Part shown: positions 1 through 10,575 of the stretch, one piece after another
How positions within the stretch are numbered: the first letter of the stretch is position 1
Layout of the letters: each line of letters opens with the position of its first letter
Program-made: the position numbers and the translations under genes
Origin: Pestalotiopsis fici W106-1
Lineage: Eukaryota > Ascomycota > Sordariomycetes > Amphisphaeriales > Sporocadaceae
Direction of reading: 5' to 3'
DNA length: 64,000 bases
Assembly: GCF_000516985.1 (NCBI RefSeq)
Contig: NW_006917093.1
Span: 5,365,013 to 5,429,012 of the forward strand
The notes under the pieces: model-generated
The model's database searches: none
What the model saw: the letters and a program-made list of their open reading frames with translations, nothing else
Told to the model about the DNA's origin: nothing

Positions 1-1
1 A

Positions 2-3000
2 CTATCACCAGAGGAGACATCCGGCTTCTTTGGCGTGGCCTTTTATTGGTGGGTCAATAAGATCCTCAGGAACGGCTATTCCCGTGTCTTGTCCCTGGAT
101 GACATGCCGGCCTTTGGGAAGTCTCTCGATGTAGGAAGAACAAGGGATGCTATGCAGCGAGAGTGGGACACGATAAGTATGCAGAACTCCGGCTCTACCA
201 TGACTCGTAAGGCTTTCTAACAACCCCAGAAAAGCAGAAAGGTCGCTTCTCCTTAGTTCTGGCGCAGCTGAAGTGTTCTTGGTGGTCAAATATCGACATA
301 TTTGTGCCACGCTTCATCTACATTGTGCTCCGTTGCTGCCAACCTCTTCTGATTAGCCGAGTCATTACTTCTGTCAGCAGTAGCTTGACGTCCTTCGACA
401 ATAGGAATGAAGCACTTCGCCTGATCTTATTGGCATTCGTGATTTATACGGGCATGGCGGTACGTTTGATACAAGACGAATAATCTAATGAGAGGAGATT
501 GTTGAAACCAACGTTTTAGATCTGCAATGGTATGTACGAGCGCCGAATCGCACAACTAAACTGTCAGATTCGCATGGGCCTCGTTGGAGTTATCTATAAC
601 CGCTGCCTGACAATCGAAACTGGCGTCTTGGACGACTCGGCCGCCGTGACGCTTATGAGCAGCGATACAGAAGATGCGGCCAACGCCGGCGAGCTTTTTC
701 ACCAATTATGGTCAGAGGTATTAGAGCTTTGTATTGGAATGTACATGCTGGCTCGAGAACTAGGTTGGGTGTGCATATCCCCCCTTCTAGTCGTGCTCTG
801 TACGTCCCTGTACCCCACTCGCCCCGGTATCTTTATGGTCGCGCTGACGTCCGACAGGCACCTCCAAGGCAGTCAACTTCATCACTGAGAATTTAGTGGA
901 TAGGCAAATAGCATTCAGCCAGGCGACGCAGATGCGCATCTCAACGACCAAAGCCATCCTTGACGCTATGAAGAATATCAAGATTATGGGTCTCGGCAAG
1001 AAGATGGAGGGCAAGATCCAAGCCACCAGGGTCCACGAAATGAAGCAACTTGTCGCATTTCACCACCTCCTGGTAGCCTTTTTCGTGAGCGGTAAGTGGA
1101 TACTTCGGTTGCATCTTGGGCCATCTCCTGACATTGACCTCTGCAGCCGTGGCCTTGAGCCTTTTTAGCCCTGCCATCACTTTGATCATCTACGCCATAC
1201 AATCACAGCTGCGCGGAGTCAAGTCCATCGACGTGGAAATGGTTTTCACCTCCCTCGCCATCATAGACATAGTTACTACCCCCGCCAACACCCTCCTCAG
1301 CATCTTGGGAGAGGCGGCATCCGTCATAGCTGCTTTCGACCGCATCCAGTCGTACCTTCTCAGCCCAGATCGTGAAGACAGGCGAGAATTCCTCGACACG
1401 CAATGCCCCGACCACGATTCTGAGAGCAACGAAGGCAGCGCAGCCAGTGTTTCGCTCGATCAAGTTGCCATCCGCCTTGACAATGTGACCGTTCGTCCTG
1501 CCTCCACGGCGGCACCAGTCCTGAGGAACATTAGCACAGTCATTAAGAAAGGCAGTCTGGTGGTTATTTCCGGAGCCGTGGGTACTGGAAAGTCGAGCCT
1601 TGCGAAGACCCTTCTAGGCGACCTTACCCCAGATGCCGGGGTGATACAAACAGCCTACCTTTCGATAGCGTATTGTTCTCAAGCAGCCTGGTTGACCAAC
1701 GGTACCATAAGAGAGGCCATATGCGGGCCAATTGGCGATGATACGGTGCCAGTTGAAGAATGGTACAAAAGGGTTGTACACGCATGTGGTCTCGAGGAGG
1801 ACTTCAGTCAGTTGCCGGATGGGGACCAAACTGTCATCGGCAGTCGGGGTATTACCCTTTCAGGCGGACAAAAGCAACGGGTGGTGAGCTTATCCATGTC
1901 CTGTATGTTCTCTGCATTCTGTTAAACCTAGGTGCAACGCAGGCCCTCGCACGATCTGTATACGCGCGTCGCAGCCTCGTCATTCTCGATGACGTTCTGT
2001 CTGCGCTCGACGCAAAAACCGCGCGGCACATTGTCGAAAACCTCATCGGCCCAAATGGCCTGTTCAAAGAACTTGGCACTACGGTGGTGCTCATCACCCA
2101 CGCGAGTAAGTTATTTGCAAGACGCCGTGCGTGGCACACACTGACAATATCTCGGCAGCGCAACACCTGTCTTTGGCCGATCATTTCATCATTCTCGGTG
2201 ATAGAGGCCAAATTGCGAAACAAGGAAGTAGGGAGAATCTCCGAGTAGAAGCTGGCTACTCTGGCAAGACCACGTTGGGAAGAGATGAAAAAGTCGATGG
2301 CACGAAACATGAAAATCAAGTCGGTAATCGTGAGAAAGGTAGAGATGAGAGCCAGGCACCCCCCAAACAGCGACAGTCAAGCATGCAGGACATCGTCCTC
2401 AAGACGGGAGACACCACGCTATACGGTAAGCTCCTATCATATCGATGAAGGATGTTTATGGTCAAGACTGACGAGACAGGCTACTACTTTGGCGCCATTG
2501 GGCTCTCACGCCTTCTTCTCCTTTCGGGTGCCCTCACTCTCTATGCCACCTTTTCAGGGGTGATCCCGTACTGGCTTAGATGGATGGCAGAGAACAGAGG
2601 CGACAACATGTGGCTCTTTACGAGCGTCTATTTCGCCCTTGCGCTTGGCGCTTTCTTGTCCCTTGTTACAGCCGTTTCGAGCGTCTTCTTCGTCATCGCG
2701 CCGCACTCGGGCAATACACTTCATGCCCGACTCCTGCGCACAGTCATGCATGCAAAGCAATCATATTTTTCCGAAACCGATACGGGCACGACGCTTACCC
2801 GCTTCGGCGCCGATATGGCGCTGCTTAACCGCCAGCTGCCCTTCGCACTCTTCCAAGTCTTGCAAAGCATCTTTAGCGTGCTCTCGCAGTGTATCCTAGT
2901 AGGACTTATTCAGCCGTTCATAACTGCCACTTTACCTTTCACGATCTTCGCCGTCTACTTGATCCAGAAGGTCTACCTGGCAACGTCGCGGCAAATGCGC

Positions 3001-4275
3001 TTCCTTGACCTCGAAGCGCGGGCTCTGGTTAACGCTAGCTTTCTTGAGACGCTAGAAGGCGTTGCGACAATAAGAGCGTTCGGGTGGCAGGAGTCTTTCA
3101 TTAGAGACAACGCCATGAAACTTGACCTGTCGCTACGTCCAGATTACTTGCTACTATGCATCCAGCGCTGGCTTGGTCTCGTGCTTGACCTTATCGTTCC
3201 GGGCCTAGCTGTAAGCGTCATCGGCCTTGCTTTTGCCCTCAAAGGGAGCACGACAGGCGGCCAAATCGGCATCGCCCTCAACGTTGTTCTACGCGCCAAC
3301 CACTCCCTGCTCCGCCTGGTGGAGGCCTGGACCAAGCTAGAGACCTCGCTCGGCTCTATCTCCCGACTGCGCGCCTTCGAGCAGGATGTCCAGCCGGAGG
3401 ACGAGCCGGGTACGACGAAGTCCCTCCCACCGTCCTGGCCTGCTCGCGGAGCCATCGAGCTTACCAAAGTCTCGGCGTCTTACAGGCCAGCAGTGCTTGC
3501 CCTCAACGATATCAGCATCGACATCGCACCGGGCACCAAAGTCGGTGTCGTGGGCCGCACCGGTGGCGGCAAGTCGTCTCTGTTGCTCAGCCTGCTACGT
3601 CTTATCGAATTGGAGGGTCAGGGCACTATATGCATCGATGGGAGCAACATATGCGATTTTTCACGCGACGACGTCCGTGCCCGCCTGATTGTGGTCCCGC
3701 AGGACCCTATGTTTATCGCAACCGATACAGTTCGCGAGAACCTTGATATTGCGGGTGCAAACATCTCAGACGACGACATAGTCCATGCGCTTGAGCGTGT
3801 CGGACTATGGGATCCGCTGCAGGCGCGTAAGCTGGACAACGACAAGAAACTGCTGTCAACTGAACGCCATGATAGCAATGACTCAGAGGAGGAATTTTCT
3901 GAGAGCGGCGACGACTCAACCGTTGAGACCCTCGACCGGACAATGAGGTCGCTGCCGCTCTCTCACGGGCAGCAACAGATGTTCTCGCTGGCTCGTGCGC
4001 TGTTGATGCGGCCATATCGCGGGCGTGTTGTGTTGCTCGACGAGGCTACAAGTAACGTCGACGGCAAGACAGATCAGCTGATGCAGACACTCGTGCGAGA
4101 GGAGTTCAAGGAGCATACTGTCATCACAGTTGCACACCGCTTGGATACTATCATGGACAAAGATGTCGTGTTGGTCATGGATGCAGGGAAGCTGGTCGAG
4201 GCTGGGCGGCCGTCGGAGCTGGTAGAAAGAGTGGACGGCTTGTTTAGAGAGCTGATCCGTGGGAAGAACCGGTAA
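2..4275 (+). CDS. ABC-C (MRP-type) multidrug transporter, 5'-truncated by the window edge
   Basis: ATP-driven full-size exporter of the plasma or vacuolar membrane. The visible 1,293 residues start after TMD0, at LSPEETSGFF. Exons are 2-176, 230-459, 520-799, 858-1091, 1147-1883, 1943-2105, 2159-2425 and 2480-4275, all GT-AG and in one frame. NBD1 has Walker A GAVGTGKSS, signature LSGGQKQRV, Walker B SLVILDDVLSALD and H-loop ITHAT; the DD instead of DE is usual for NBD1 of ABC-C proteins. TMD2 follows from about 2,480. NBD2 has GRTGGGKSS, a divergent signature LSHGQQQ, Walker B VVLLDEATSNVD and TVAHRLD. An acidic Ser/Asp/Glu insert (about 3,880-3,930) precedes the NBD2 signature. It lies next to the UstYa/precursor genes, so it may export that product; this is inference from position only. 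Confidence 0.93.
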
Positions 4276-4541
4276 ATAGAAAACGGACTTGAATCGCTTC
4301 TCAGATTTGACCAGTCTGCAGTTGCACGCCAGGAATTGCCTCACACTATCTAGTGAAGCATCGCACGTTTTGATAAAGCATTATATACTAGAGCTTGAGC
4401 ATCACATACTAGGCTGAAGTGGATAAGATAGTTAGTGGGATTCATTATGATTGAGAACATCAAAATACAGTTCTAGATCTATGCGCTTCATTGTTCGCCA
4501 GATCGAAAACGGATGACACAGTAACGACTGCCCTGATATCT

Positions 4542-5588
4542 CTAATCTACAATAACGAGAGTTTCATTGAGAATGCTCTGGATGGTGTCAAGCTGGGTAC
4601 TGTGCCGCGTCGCCCATTGGTGAATTTTATCAAAATTCCTGCAAGTGTGAGGAGTATCTGTCTTCAAGATGATTCTAGATCCCACCAGCTTCCACTGCAT
4701 TGGTGTCAAGTCCGCATGGCATTGTAGTGACTGCCGTATTTGGTTGATGCAATGTCCTAGCTTCCATTAGTTTCAATATTGTCGAGGGAAACCCTCATTT
4801 TACCACAAACCTATATGTCTAACGCGCGATGGGTCCGTCGGACTGTCGAAAAGACCCTTGTAATAGTCGGGATACATGGCCTGGCGGAGGCGGTTCTAGT
4901 AAGAAAACAGCGATTAACGTCCAATATTCCCAAAGAACTAATGACGAGTCTCTACATACCAGACAATGGAGTGAGTGATACACATCAACTCCGCTGAAGT
5001 ACAACCCCGATTCCGGCCATTGAAATGTCGAGTCTCTGAGTTCAACTTCTGTTTTATCAAAGTCAAGATTCAACCCTAGTAAGCTATCAGAATGACTGTT
5101 GTGCTTTCAATGCTCTGTGGCTTATATAAAACCAACCCCCTAGAAGCCTGCTCCACGCTTCATCAATTTCTGGTCGTGGTTGACCGACGAATTCATCACC
5201 GCCTTTATCTGTGAAGTAGTGGCCCTCGCTAGTCAATTCCACACCCCCGGAGAAGGTCTTGACTTGCAATTCGATTTCTTTTCTAGCTGGCTCTAAAGGG
5301 GATATATTAGTCAAGCCGGAAGAAAAGATGGGTTTCGTGCTGATCCATACCTAGGTCTGAGGCAAATCCAGCTTCATATGATGGCAATGTAACCAACTCT
5401 TGAGTGCGACTTAGGCTGAGAAGGCCGAGAAATGCGAATAAGGCATTGAATGAGAGGGAGATGATGAGAAGGAGGGACTGAAGCTGGATACTTTTCTTTG
5501 CCGGCTTCAATACAATTTCAGAGGTGTCCAGGAGGCCGCTCTCCTCTTCGTTCTCCGTATCTTTCTGGTGTCGCATACCGCCAAACAT
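4542..5588 (-). CDS. UstYa-family (DUF3328) oxidative cyclisation protein 1
   Basis: The family acts in fungal RiPP (dikaritin) and other secondary-metabolite pathways as membrane-bound oxidases or cyclases. Exons on the minus strand are 5588-5351, 5292-5137, 5075-4960, 4895-4811 and 4756-4542, giving 269 residues in one frame. An acidic N-terminus is followed by one membrane segment (LLLIISLSFNALFAFLGLLSL), the family block EFVGQPRPEIDEAWSRLLGG, the first motif VYHSLHCLNRLR and the second HIGHCINQIRQSLQCHADLTP. Both are HxxHC, the proposed metal or catalytic signature. Start: the frame stays open upstream to about 5,714 without an ATG, so ATG 5588 (or 5573) is used; a further 5' exon is possible. 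Its product and substrate are unknown; the neighbouring precursor-like gene is the obvious candidate partner. Confidence 0.9.
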
Positions 5589-6011
5589 AATTTCCTGAGA
5601 AACATCAATCAATGCTTTGGGGTCCAACTGGTTCAGAGAGAGAGGGTTGCGAAGAACAGAGGTATGTGAAGCGCAGCTCGGGCTTCCTTCCGGAAACGCA
5701 TCATAGGAAGCCAAGCCTAACGGATGGTTAAGCCTTGGCAGAAGCCCTAAACCGGGAGCTTCTATTCAGCCGAATCTTCTGTCTCGGGGACAGGATGCAA
5801 TTAGAATTTGAGGCTAATATGGCAACTAAACTACTTGGCGTCCAACTGATATCTTGGCGAACCCAACGAGAAAAGACTAGGATCTTAGCTCGTTCTTCGT
5901 TCCCCTCACTTGACAAGGTTTGTTTTTGTTTTTTCTCTCTGCGGTATATCAACGCCGACTAGGCAGAAGCTGATAAATCGGTTCATTACCTGCCTATTTG
6001 ATGTTGGAGCG

Positions 6012-6190
6012 GCCTCTATGATATGATATAGTCCGAATGGTGTATCTCGCTTATATGCGCCACGCCTCAAGCACATCTTGGACGCCTCTTATGATATGAT
6101 ATAGACAGAATAGTGTGCTTTTCTTACATCTGCTACGCCTGATCAAGAATACCTCCGAAGCCTCTATGATATCTATGATCTGACCTAGAC
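6012..6190. repeat. Degenerate tandem repeat, unit 72-76 bp
   Basis: Three units begin with GCCTCTATGATAT or close variants at 6012, 6084 and 6160. Units 1 and 2 continue with GATATAGNCNGAATNGTGT and a TCTTACATCTGCTACGCCT-like tail. The third unit is cut short. No coding frame runs through it. Confidence 0.75.
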
Positions 6191-6682
6191 CGCTTCTACT
6201 GTGATGCTGAACAAAAGTATTGAAATTGATGACCGCCACTCTTTCTTACCCAAGCATATGCAACCAGTAGCATCATCCAGAAACCTACTTAGGTAGTTTC
6301 GCCACCGTAGCAGCCAACACATGCCTGCTATCTCAACAAATCTCATGATCAAAGAGTACCTGGTAGATACCGAGACTAAGGATTCATGCTAAAGATTCTG
6401 CTATTGTTGGCTGCCAAGAAGACTATTGTTTCGCAATCACCAGGCCACAATAACGTTATGAATGCCAAGAGTAGGATGAAGCATATTGACTCTTACCAGT
6501 ACGAGTACCCTCGTCTCTGGAAGTCGCGGACCAAAAGCCTTGGCTGATTGTAATCATCAAGCCAAGAGACCAAAGGATCAAGCAATGCAGCCATTTGGTG
6601 ATAGCATCCTCATTAATACGGCTTTATATTGCATGGGGGTAATTCTGGGGAATTCCCATCACGTTGGACCCTGCCGCTGACA

Positions 6683-6930
6683 CATTCCATGGTACCCAAT
6701 TGGGGGTTTTTCCGATGTAAGCCGCTTCCTTCCAACATCATGACAAAGCAGTTACAATGGTATAACCAGCATAACGGCCGTGTTAGCCGAACCAACCCCT
6801 GCCCCAGCCGCATTCCATGGTACCCAATAGGGCTTGTTCCAGGAAGAAGTTACATAGTATATTAGCTCTTAAGCGAATCAGCCCCTGTCGCAAATGCATT
6901 CCATGTTACCCAATTGAGGTTTGTTCTACG
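6683..6930. repeat. Three dispersed copies of a CATTCCATGGTACCCAA motif
   Basis: Copies of CATTCCATGGTACCCAA (third copy CATTCCATGTTACCCAA) start at 6683, 6811 and 6897. Each is preceded by a CCCCTG/CCCTGCCGC-like stretch and followed by a G-rich GGGTTTTT/GGCTTGTTCC segment, so the unit is longer than the motif. Spacing is 128 and 86 bp. Confidence 0.7.
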
Positions 6931-7366
6931 AGCAAGGTGTATTAGTAAAATGAATCAAATGATACTCAAGTGATGGTGGTATAAGCAATAGTGGTGTGAA
7001 GGTCAGAACTCCTTTGTAGACGTAGTGTTTATAGCTTGGCTCTCACAAGTCATTGCAACAATAAAGCCGGTGCGGAAAAATCACATATTACATAACAAAA
7101 AATGGTACTTGTGCGAAAACAGCCTTTGCATTTGCATGAAGATTAGGGAAAATCTCCGAGGAAGACAAAAACCTAATCAAGGCGGTACTAAACGACAATT
7201 GGACCCAACACGAACCATCGCTGGTAGGTCGCCCGCACCAAGCGGAGGCAGGGCTACATATTGTTGGCTGCTGTGAGGTGTACGTGTAAAGATCCGAGCT
7301 TGCTCATAACTGGTTGAAACAACGATATCTGCAGTCCCCTCACGCTGTTCATCTCTTGAGCCTTCT

Positions 7367-7683
7367 TTACTCGAGGTTGGAGCCGTCTTCGCTTCGCTTG
7401 TAGTCGTCCGATGCCTCCTCAGATCTTGAGTATTGACTGGGTACAAATTGCACCTTCTTCTGCCTTGCCTCGAGGGCGGGTTCGGCAGTATCTCTANNNN
7501 NNNNNNNNNNNNNNNNNNNNNNNNNNNNNNNNNNNNNNNNNNNNNNNNNNNNNNNNNNNNNNNNNNNNNNNNNNNNNNNNNNNNNNNNNNNNNNNNCTCG
7601 AGGGCAGGTTGGGCAGGATCGGCTAGGGGTGCAGCGACACCCAAGGTAGCCAACAGGCCAACGAGGAACAGTTTGGCGTGCAT
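7367..7683 (-). CDS. Putative repetitive secreted RiPP precursor (dikaritin-type), interrupted by an assembly gap
   Basis: ATG 7683 opens a classical signal peptide (MHAKLFLVGLLATLGVAAP), followed by Asp/Pro/Ala-rich sequence reaching the motif PALE at 7608-7597, right at the 100-N gap. Beyond the gap one minus frame resumes with the same PALE motif (7480-7469) preceded by an Ala-Glu pair, then has a Lys-Lys site (7459-7454), a polar segment with aromatic residues, a Lys-Arg site (7399-7394) and a stop at 7369-7367. The gap length is arbitrary, so the frame beyond it was chosen by this repeat match. Repetition, signal peptide, dibasic (Kex2-type) sites and two flanking UstYa-family genes are the hallmarks of dikaritin precursors. 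Core peptide and copy number cannot be read. If this class is right, the product could be a bioactive or toxic cyclic peptide; that is unproven. Confidence 0.6.
7497..7596. other. Assembly gap, exactly 100 N
   Basis: A run of 100 N is the usual placeholder for a gap of unknown size. Both flanks end in the same CTCGAGGGC-containing motif, so the gap probably hides a tandem-repeat array the assembler could not resolve. Confidence 0.97.
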
Positions 7684-7811
7684 TCTCAATGACAAGTGGA
7701 ATTCAAAGTATTGAAAAAATGTTGACAGAGCGGCAGATAGAGCTGATGAAGGACTTGTGTTTGCTTGGTGTCGAGTGAATGAATAAAATCCTCAACAGGC
7801 TTCGTCGGGGG

Positions 7812-7819
7812 TATTTATA
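7812..7819 (-). promoter_or_regulatory. TATA box of the precursor-like gene
   Basis: TATAAATA on the minus strand, 129 bp upstream of ATG 7683. Position and sequence fit a core promoter of a strongly expressed small secreted-protein gene. No matching regulator site was identified. Confidence 0.5.
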
Positions 7820-8230
7820 TCGGTTCAGCGTTCACCCAGAATCATGTTATGTTTTCGAGAAGTCGTACCAAGAAAATCATCCTAGTATCCATCCCAGTAT
7901 CCCAACAAGGGGATTGATTGCAAGAATCAGTTGACCGCAGCATCGTCAGGCTAGTTTGATCCTTCCACGGTATGATAGACCTTTGGTACATCTCCTGACC
8001 AGGATTCTCAAACTCGCTCACTCCGCCACTTCATCAGTCTAACATGCAAATGCAAGAACATTTTGTGCGCTCTCAGCGCTTGAGAGCCCACGGGACCTTG
8101 CACCTTACCAATCATAACATGTGTCTGTCTGGGGTCGGCATGTCGGTCGGAGTGCATGTCTGGGATCCCGTATAAATTGCCGTTTTCCTCATGTTGCGCA
8201 TGCAATTACGATAATACTGGCCTACGAATC

Positions 8231-8330
8231 GGCTTGTTGCAATTTTGGCTTTCCTGCTTCCAAGTCTAGAGCTAATGCTCACCTAAAAATGGGTTTGTTG
8301 CAGTTCCTTTTTCCTGCTTCCAAGTCTGGA
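8231..8330 (+). repeat. 60-bp direct duplication at the 5' end of UstYa-like gene 2
   Basis: TTCCTGCTTCCAAGTCT occurs exactly at 8251-8267 and 8311-8327, and the 20 bases before each copy (…CTTGTTGCA… and …TTTGTTGCA…) are also similar. The offset of 60 bp is a multiple of three, so the frame upstream of and around the proposed start is duplicated in phase. Confidence 0.7.
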
Positions 8331-9383
8331 GGTCTTCTACATGAAGACGGTCAAGAGGACGAGAAAGATACCTTTCTTCCTTCGCATCGACCTCTCCGTC
8401 CCCTCCAAAGTTCGAGAGGGAAACGGCTGGAGCTCTGTCTGCTTATCGTTAGCGGCACTATCCTCATACTTGGCCTTGCCATAGCGGTTCTTGCTATAAA
8501 CCGATCTACCGGAGTGTCCATGCCCTTTGAATCTGGATGGGTGACGAAAATTGGTAACAAGAGGCCAATAATCCCTTATTCCCAATGAGCAACAAACTTA
8601 CGCTTTTATAGGTCCACCATATCCAGTGTTAAGCATCGAACAGGTGCATTTCGATGCTGGACTAGCCTTGAATGAGAAAGGAGATCTCATCAGGACCTCT
8701 AATGTCGAAGGGTCCCGTCAATATGTTGGCGAGCCAAGCGACGAAATCGATTCCAACTGGGAATTGTTAATACGTAAGTAGGCAACCGGTGTGCAAAGAC
8801 TCAGCCGCTAACATTCGTGCAAGCTTCGGATACGAACATCACCCGCGAAGAAGCTCAGCAGATAGGTGGTGAATTCTATTTCTATCCTGGTACAGACATT
8901 GCTACAATTGAGATATCCTCTTTTCACTTACTGCACTGTCTAGTAAGTCTAAATAAGAAACACGAATACATTTCAGGAACTAATCTTCCTCAAGGATATG
9001 GTTCGTCAGTCTGTGCAATGGGAACATTATTGGCCGAACGGTGTCGACAAAAGGCAACAAGTGCATGTCGGTACGTGACTGACTTGATGCAGTGGCTTAC
9101 TTTAGCAGCAGCGGTACACTAACATGCACGATTAGACCATTGCATTGACGCCATAAGACAGTATATCCAGTGCCACATGGATCTGACGCCAATTAACCTA
9201 GTATGGTCCAAGAACAGAGGGGGTATTTTGCCAGACTTCAAGCAAGTCCATACCTGCCGTAGTTATCGAGAAGCTCATGAATGGGTTCTCCGGAGGAACA
9301 TTGCAAACTATGAATCCGGTATAGGCGACAAAGGTGTCGCTGATGATGCTCGCCAAACACTCCAGCGGTTGGGATGGGAGTAG
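8289..9383 (+). CDS. UstYa-family (DUF3328) oxidative cyclisation protein 2
   Basis: Second, more divergent UstYa homologue, divergent from the precursor-like gene. Exons are 8289-8553, 8612-8773, 8824-8942, 8995-9070 and 9136-9383, giving 289 residues in one frame. An acidic/basic N-terminus is followed by one membrane helix (LELCLLIVSGTILILGLAIAV), the family block RQYVGEPSDEIDSNWELLI, the first HxxHC in FHLLHCLDMVRQSVQWEHYW and the second in DHCIDAIRQYIQCHMDLTP (here xxxHC). A Trp-rich VHTCRSYREAHEWV segment matches the equivalent tail in UstYa 1. The start at ATG 8289 is the first ATG of the open frame but lies in a 60-bp duplication, so it is uncertain. Known dikaritin pathways commonly use two UstY-type proteins; finding two here supports that reading. 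Confidence 0.9.
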
Positions 9384-10575
9384 GGTTGAAGTAGAGTATC
9401 CAGATGTATAGAGAACTGCCGCGTGTGAAATAATTCAACTATTTTCATGTCATCTGTAGTAAATATTTTGACCAAGAGAGCTGTTGCCGTCAGCCAGCTG
9501 ATCAGCCAGGGTTCATGTTAATTTTCCATCGTAATCTTGATAGTATAGCTAATCGTCCCGGCTCTGGATCATGGGACAATAAATAAGGTTCAACATCGCG
9601 CCGAAGACAGTATGCCTGCTCCTCGACTAATTAGCTTGGCTAATTCCTACGGAATTTCGCCTAGACCTGGAGTACCTCCGACTTGTCGCTCTCCTTGATC
9701 ACTTCCTTGGAGCCATATTTGGATCCTCCGACCTCTAGATAAAAGTTTGCTCCGTGGGCAATACGAAGGGATCCACGCATCTCAATGCCGATTAATCGTC
9801 ACCCTCCTCGCTGAGTATAGTATACATACGCCACATGACTAACAAACAATGGCTATTGGACCCTCAGTAGACCCATCATATGTTGATATACATACGCCGC
9901 ATAGCCAAGAAAAATAGCCAAGAAACATAGCCAAGAAACATAACTCACAGACATAACTGACAAGAAATGCATATTGGACCCTGCAGACCCATCGCATCTT
10001 GGCAGTGGCTTGATTCTGATGTTTGAGAAATCTCAGGAGGAGAAGGATGGGTGTGCACGCATCGACGCTTACGGCGCATGGCTATGATGGCTGTCCAGTA
10101 GAAGCTGGTAGAATTGTGTTGAGCACACTCAGTCGTAGGTTATCCGCACGTAAGGCACTGAATTATATTCTACTACCCTCAGATGACACGTTACGGAACG
10201 TATGATATCGCAAGAGTCTTGAATCGAGTGACCAATGCAGGCTCTACTCCATGATCTGTCTTTCCAAGTCTTTCTTCTGCTAGAGAACTCAGCTTGGATG
10301 AAGGATTTCTAGATAGGATTATTAAATTTTCAACAACTCGTGCTATTTGACCAGACGCACTGTCGGGACTCTGCTACGTGTGAATGGGTGTTAAGTTTGC
10401 AAAGCGTGATGTTTGAGACACCGTGATAGATTATTTCAAATTATACTTGTCAACAGATATACTGTACTTTGATGATCTACTATCGCCTAGGACTTGTGTT
10501 CATTTATCATCTCTGACCGTCTTCCGTGCTTTGCATGAGGCTACACGATCATTGAAAATGACCAAAAATCTCAAG
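9384..10575. other. Intergenic, 1.2 kb
   Basis: No gene recognised. It lies between the convergent ends of UstYa-like gene 2 and the HxxHC protein. It contains a degenerate duplicated block, listed separately. Confidence 0.5.
9821..10013. repeat. Degenerate duplication with an embedded 13-15 bp microrepeat
   Basis: TATACATACGCC(A/G)CAT occurs at 9821 and 9887. Each copy later contains TATTGGACCCT(C/G)(A)GCAGACCCATC-like sequence (9854 and 9972). The second copy is expanded by three AATAGCCAAGAAACATAGCC-type units at about 9901-9942. Confidence 0.65.

Larger units (their letters stand above)
5589..7366. other. Intergenic, 1.8 kb, two decayed tandem-repeat tracts
   Basis: No convincing gene is seen. 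The tract at 6,012-6,190 and the spaced repeats at 6,683-6,930 are listed separately. The rest is unremarkable AT-moderate sequence that should hold the promoter of UstYa-like gene 1 and the 3' end of the precursor-like gene. Confidence 0.5.

Noticed and set aside
5735..5962. 75-codon plus-strand frame
   Set aside because: Overlaps an opposite frame of similar length and has no family features; chance.
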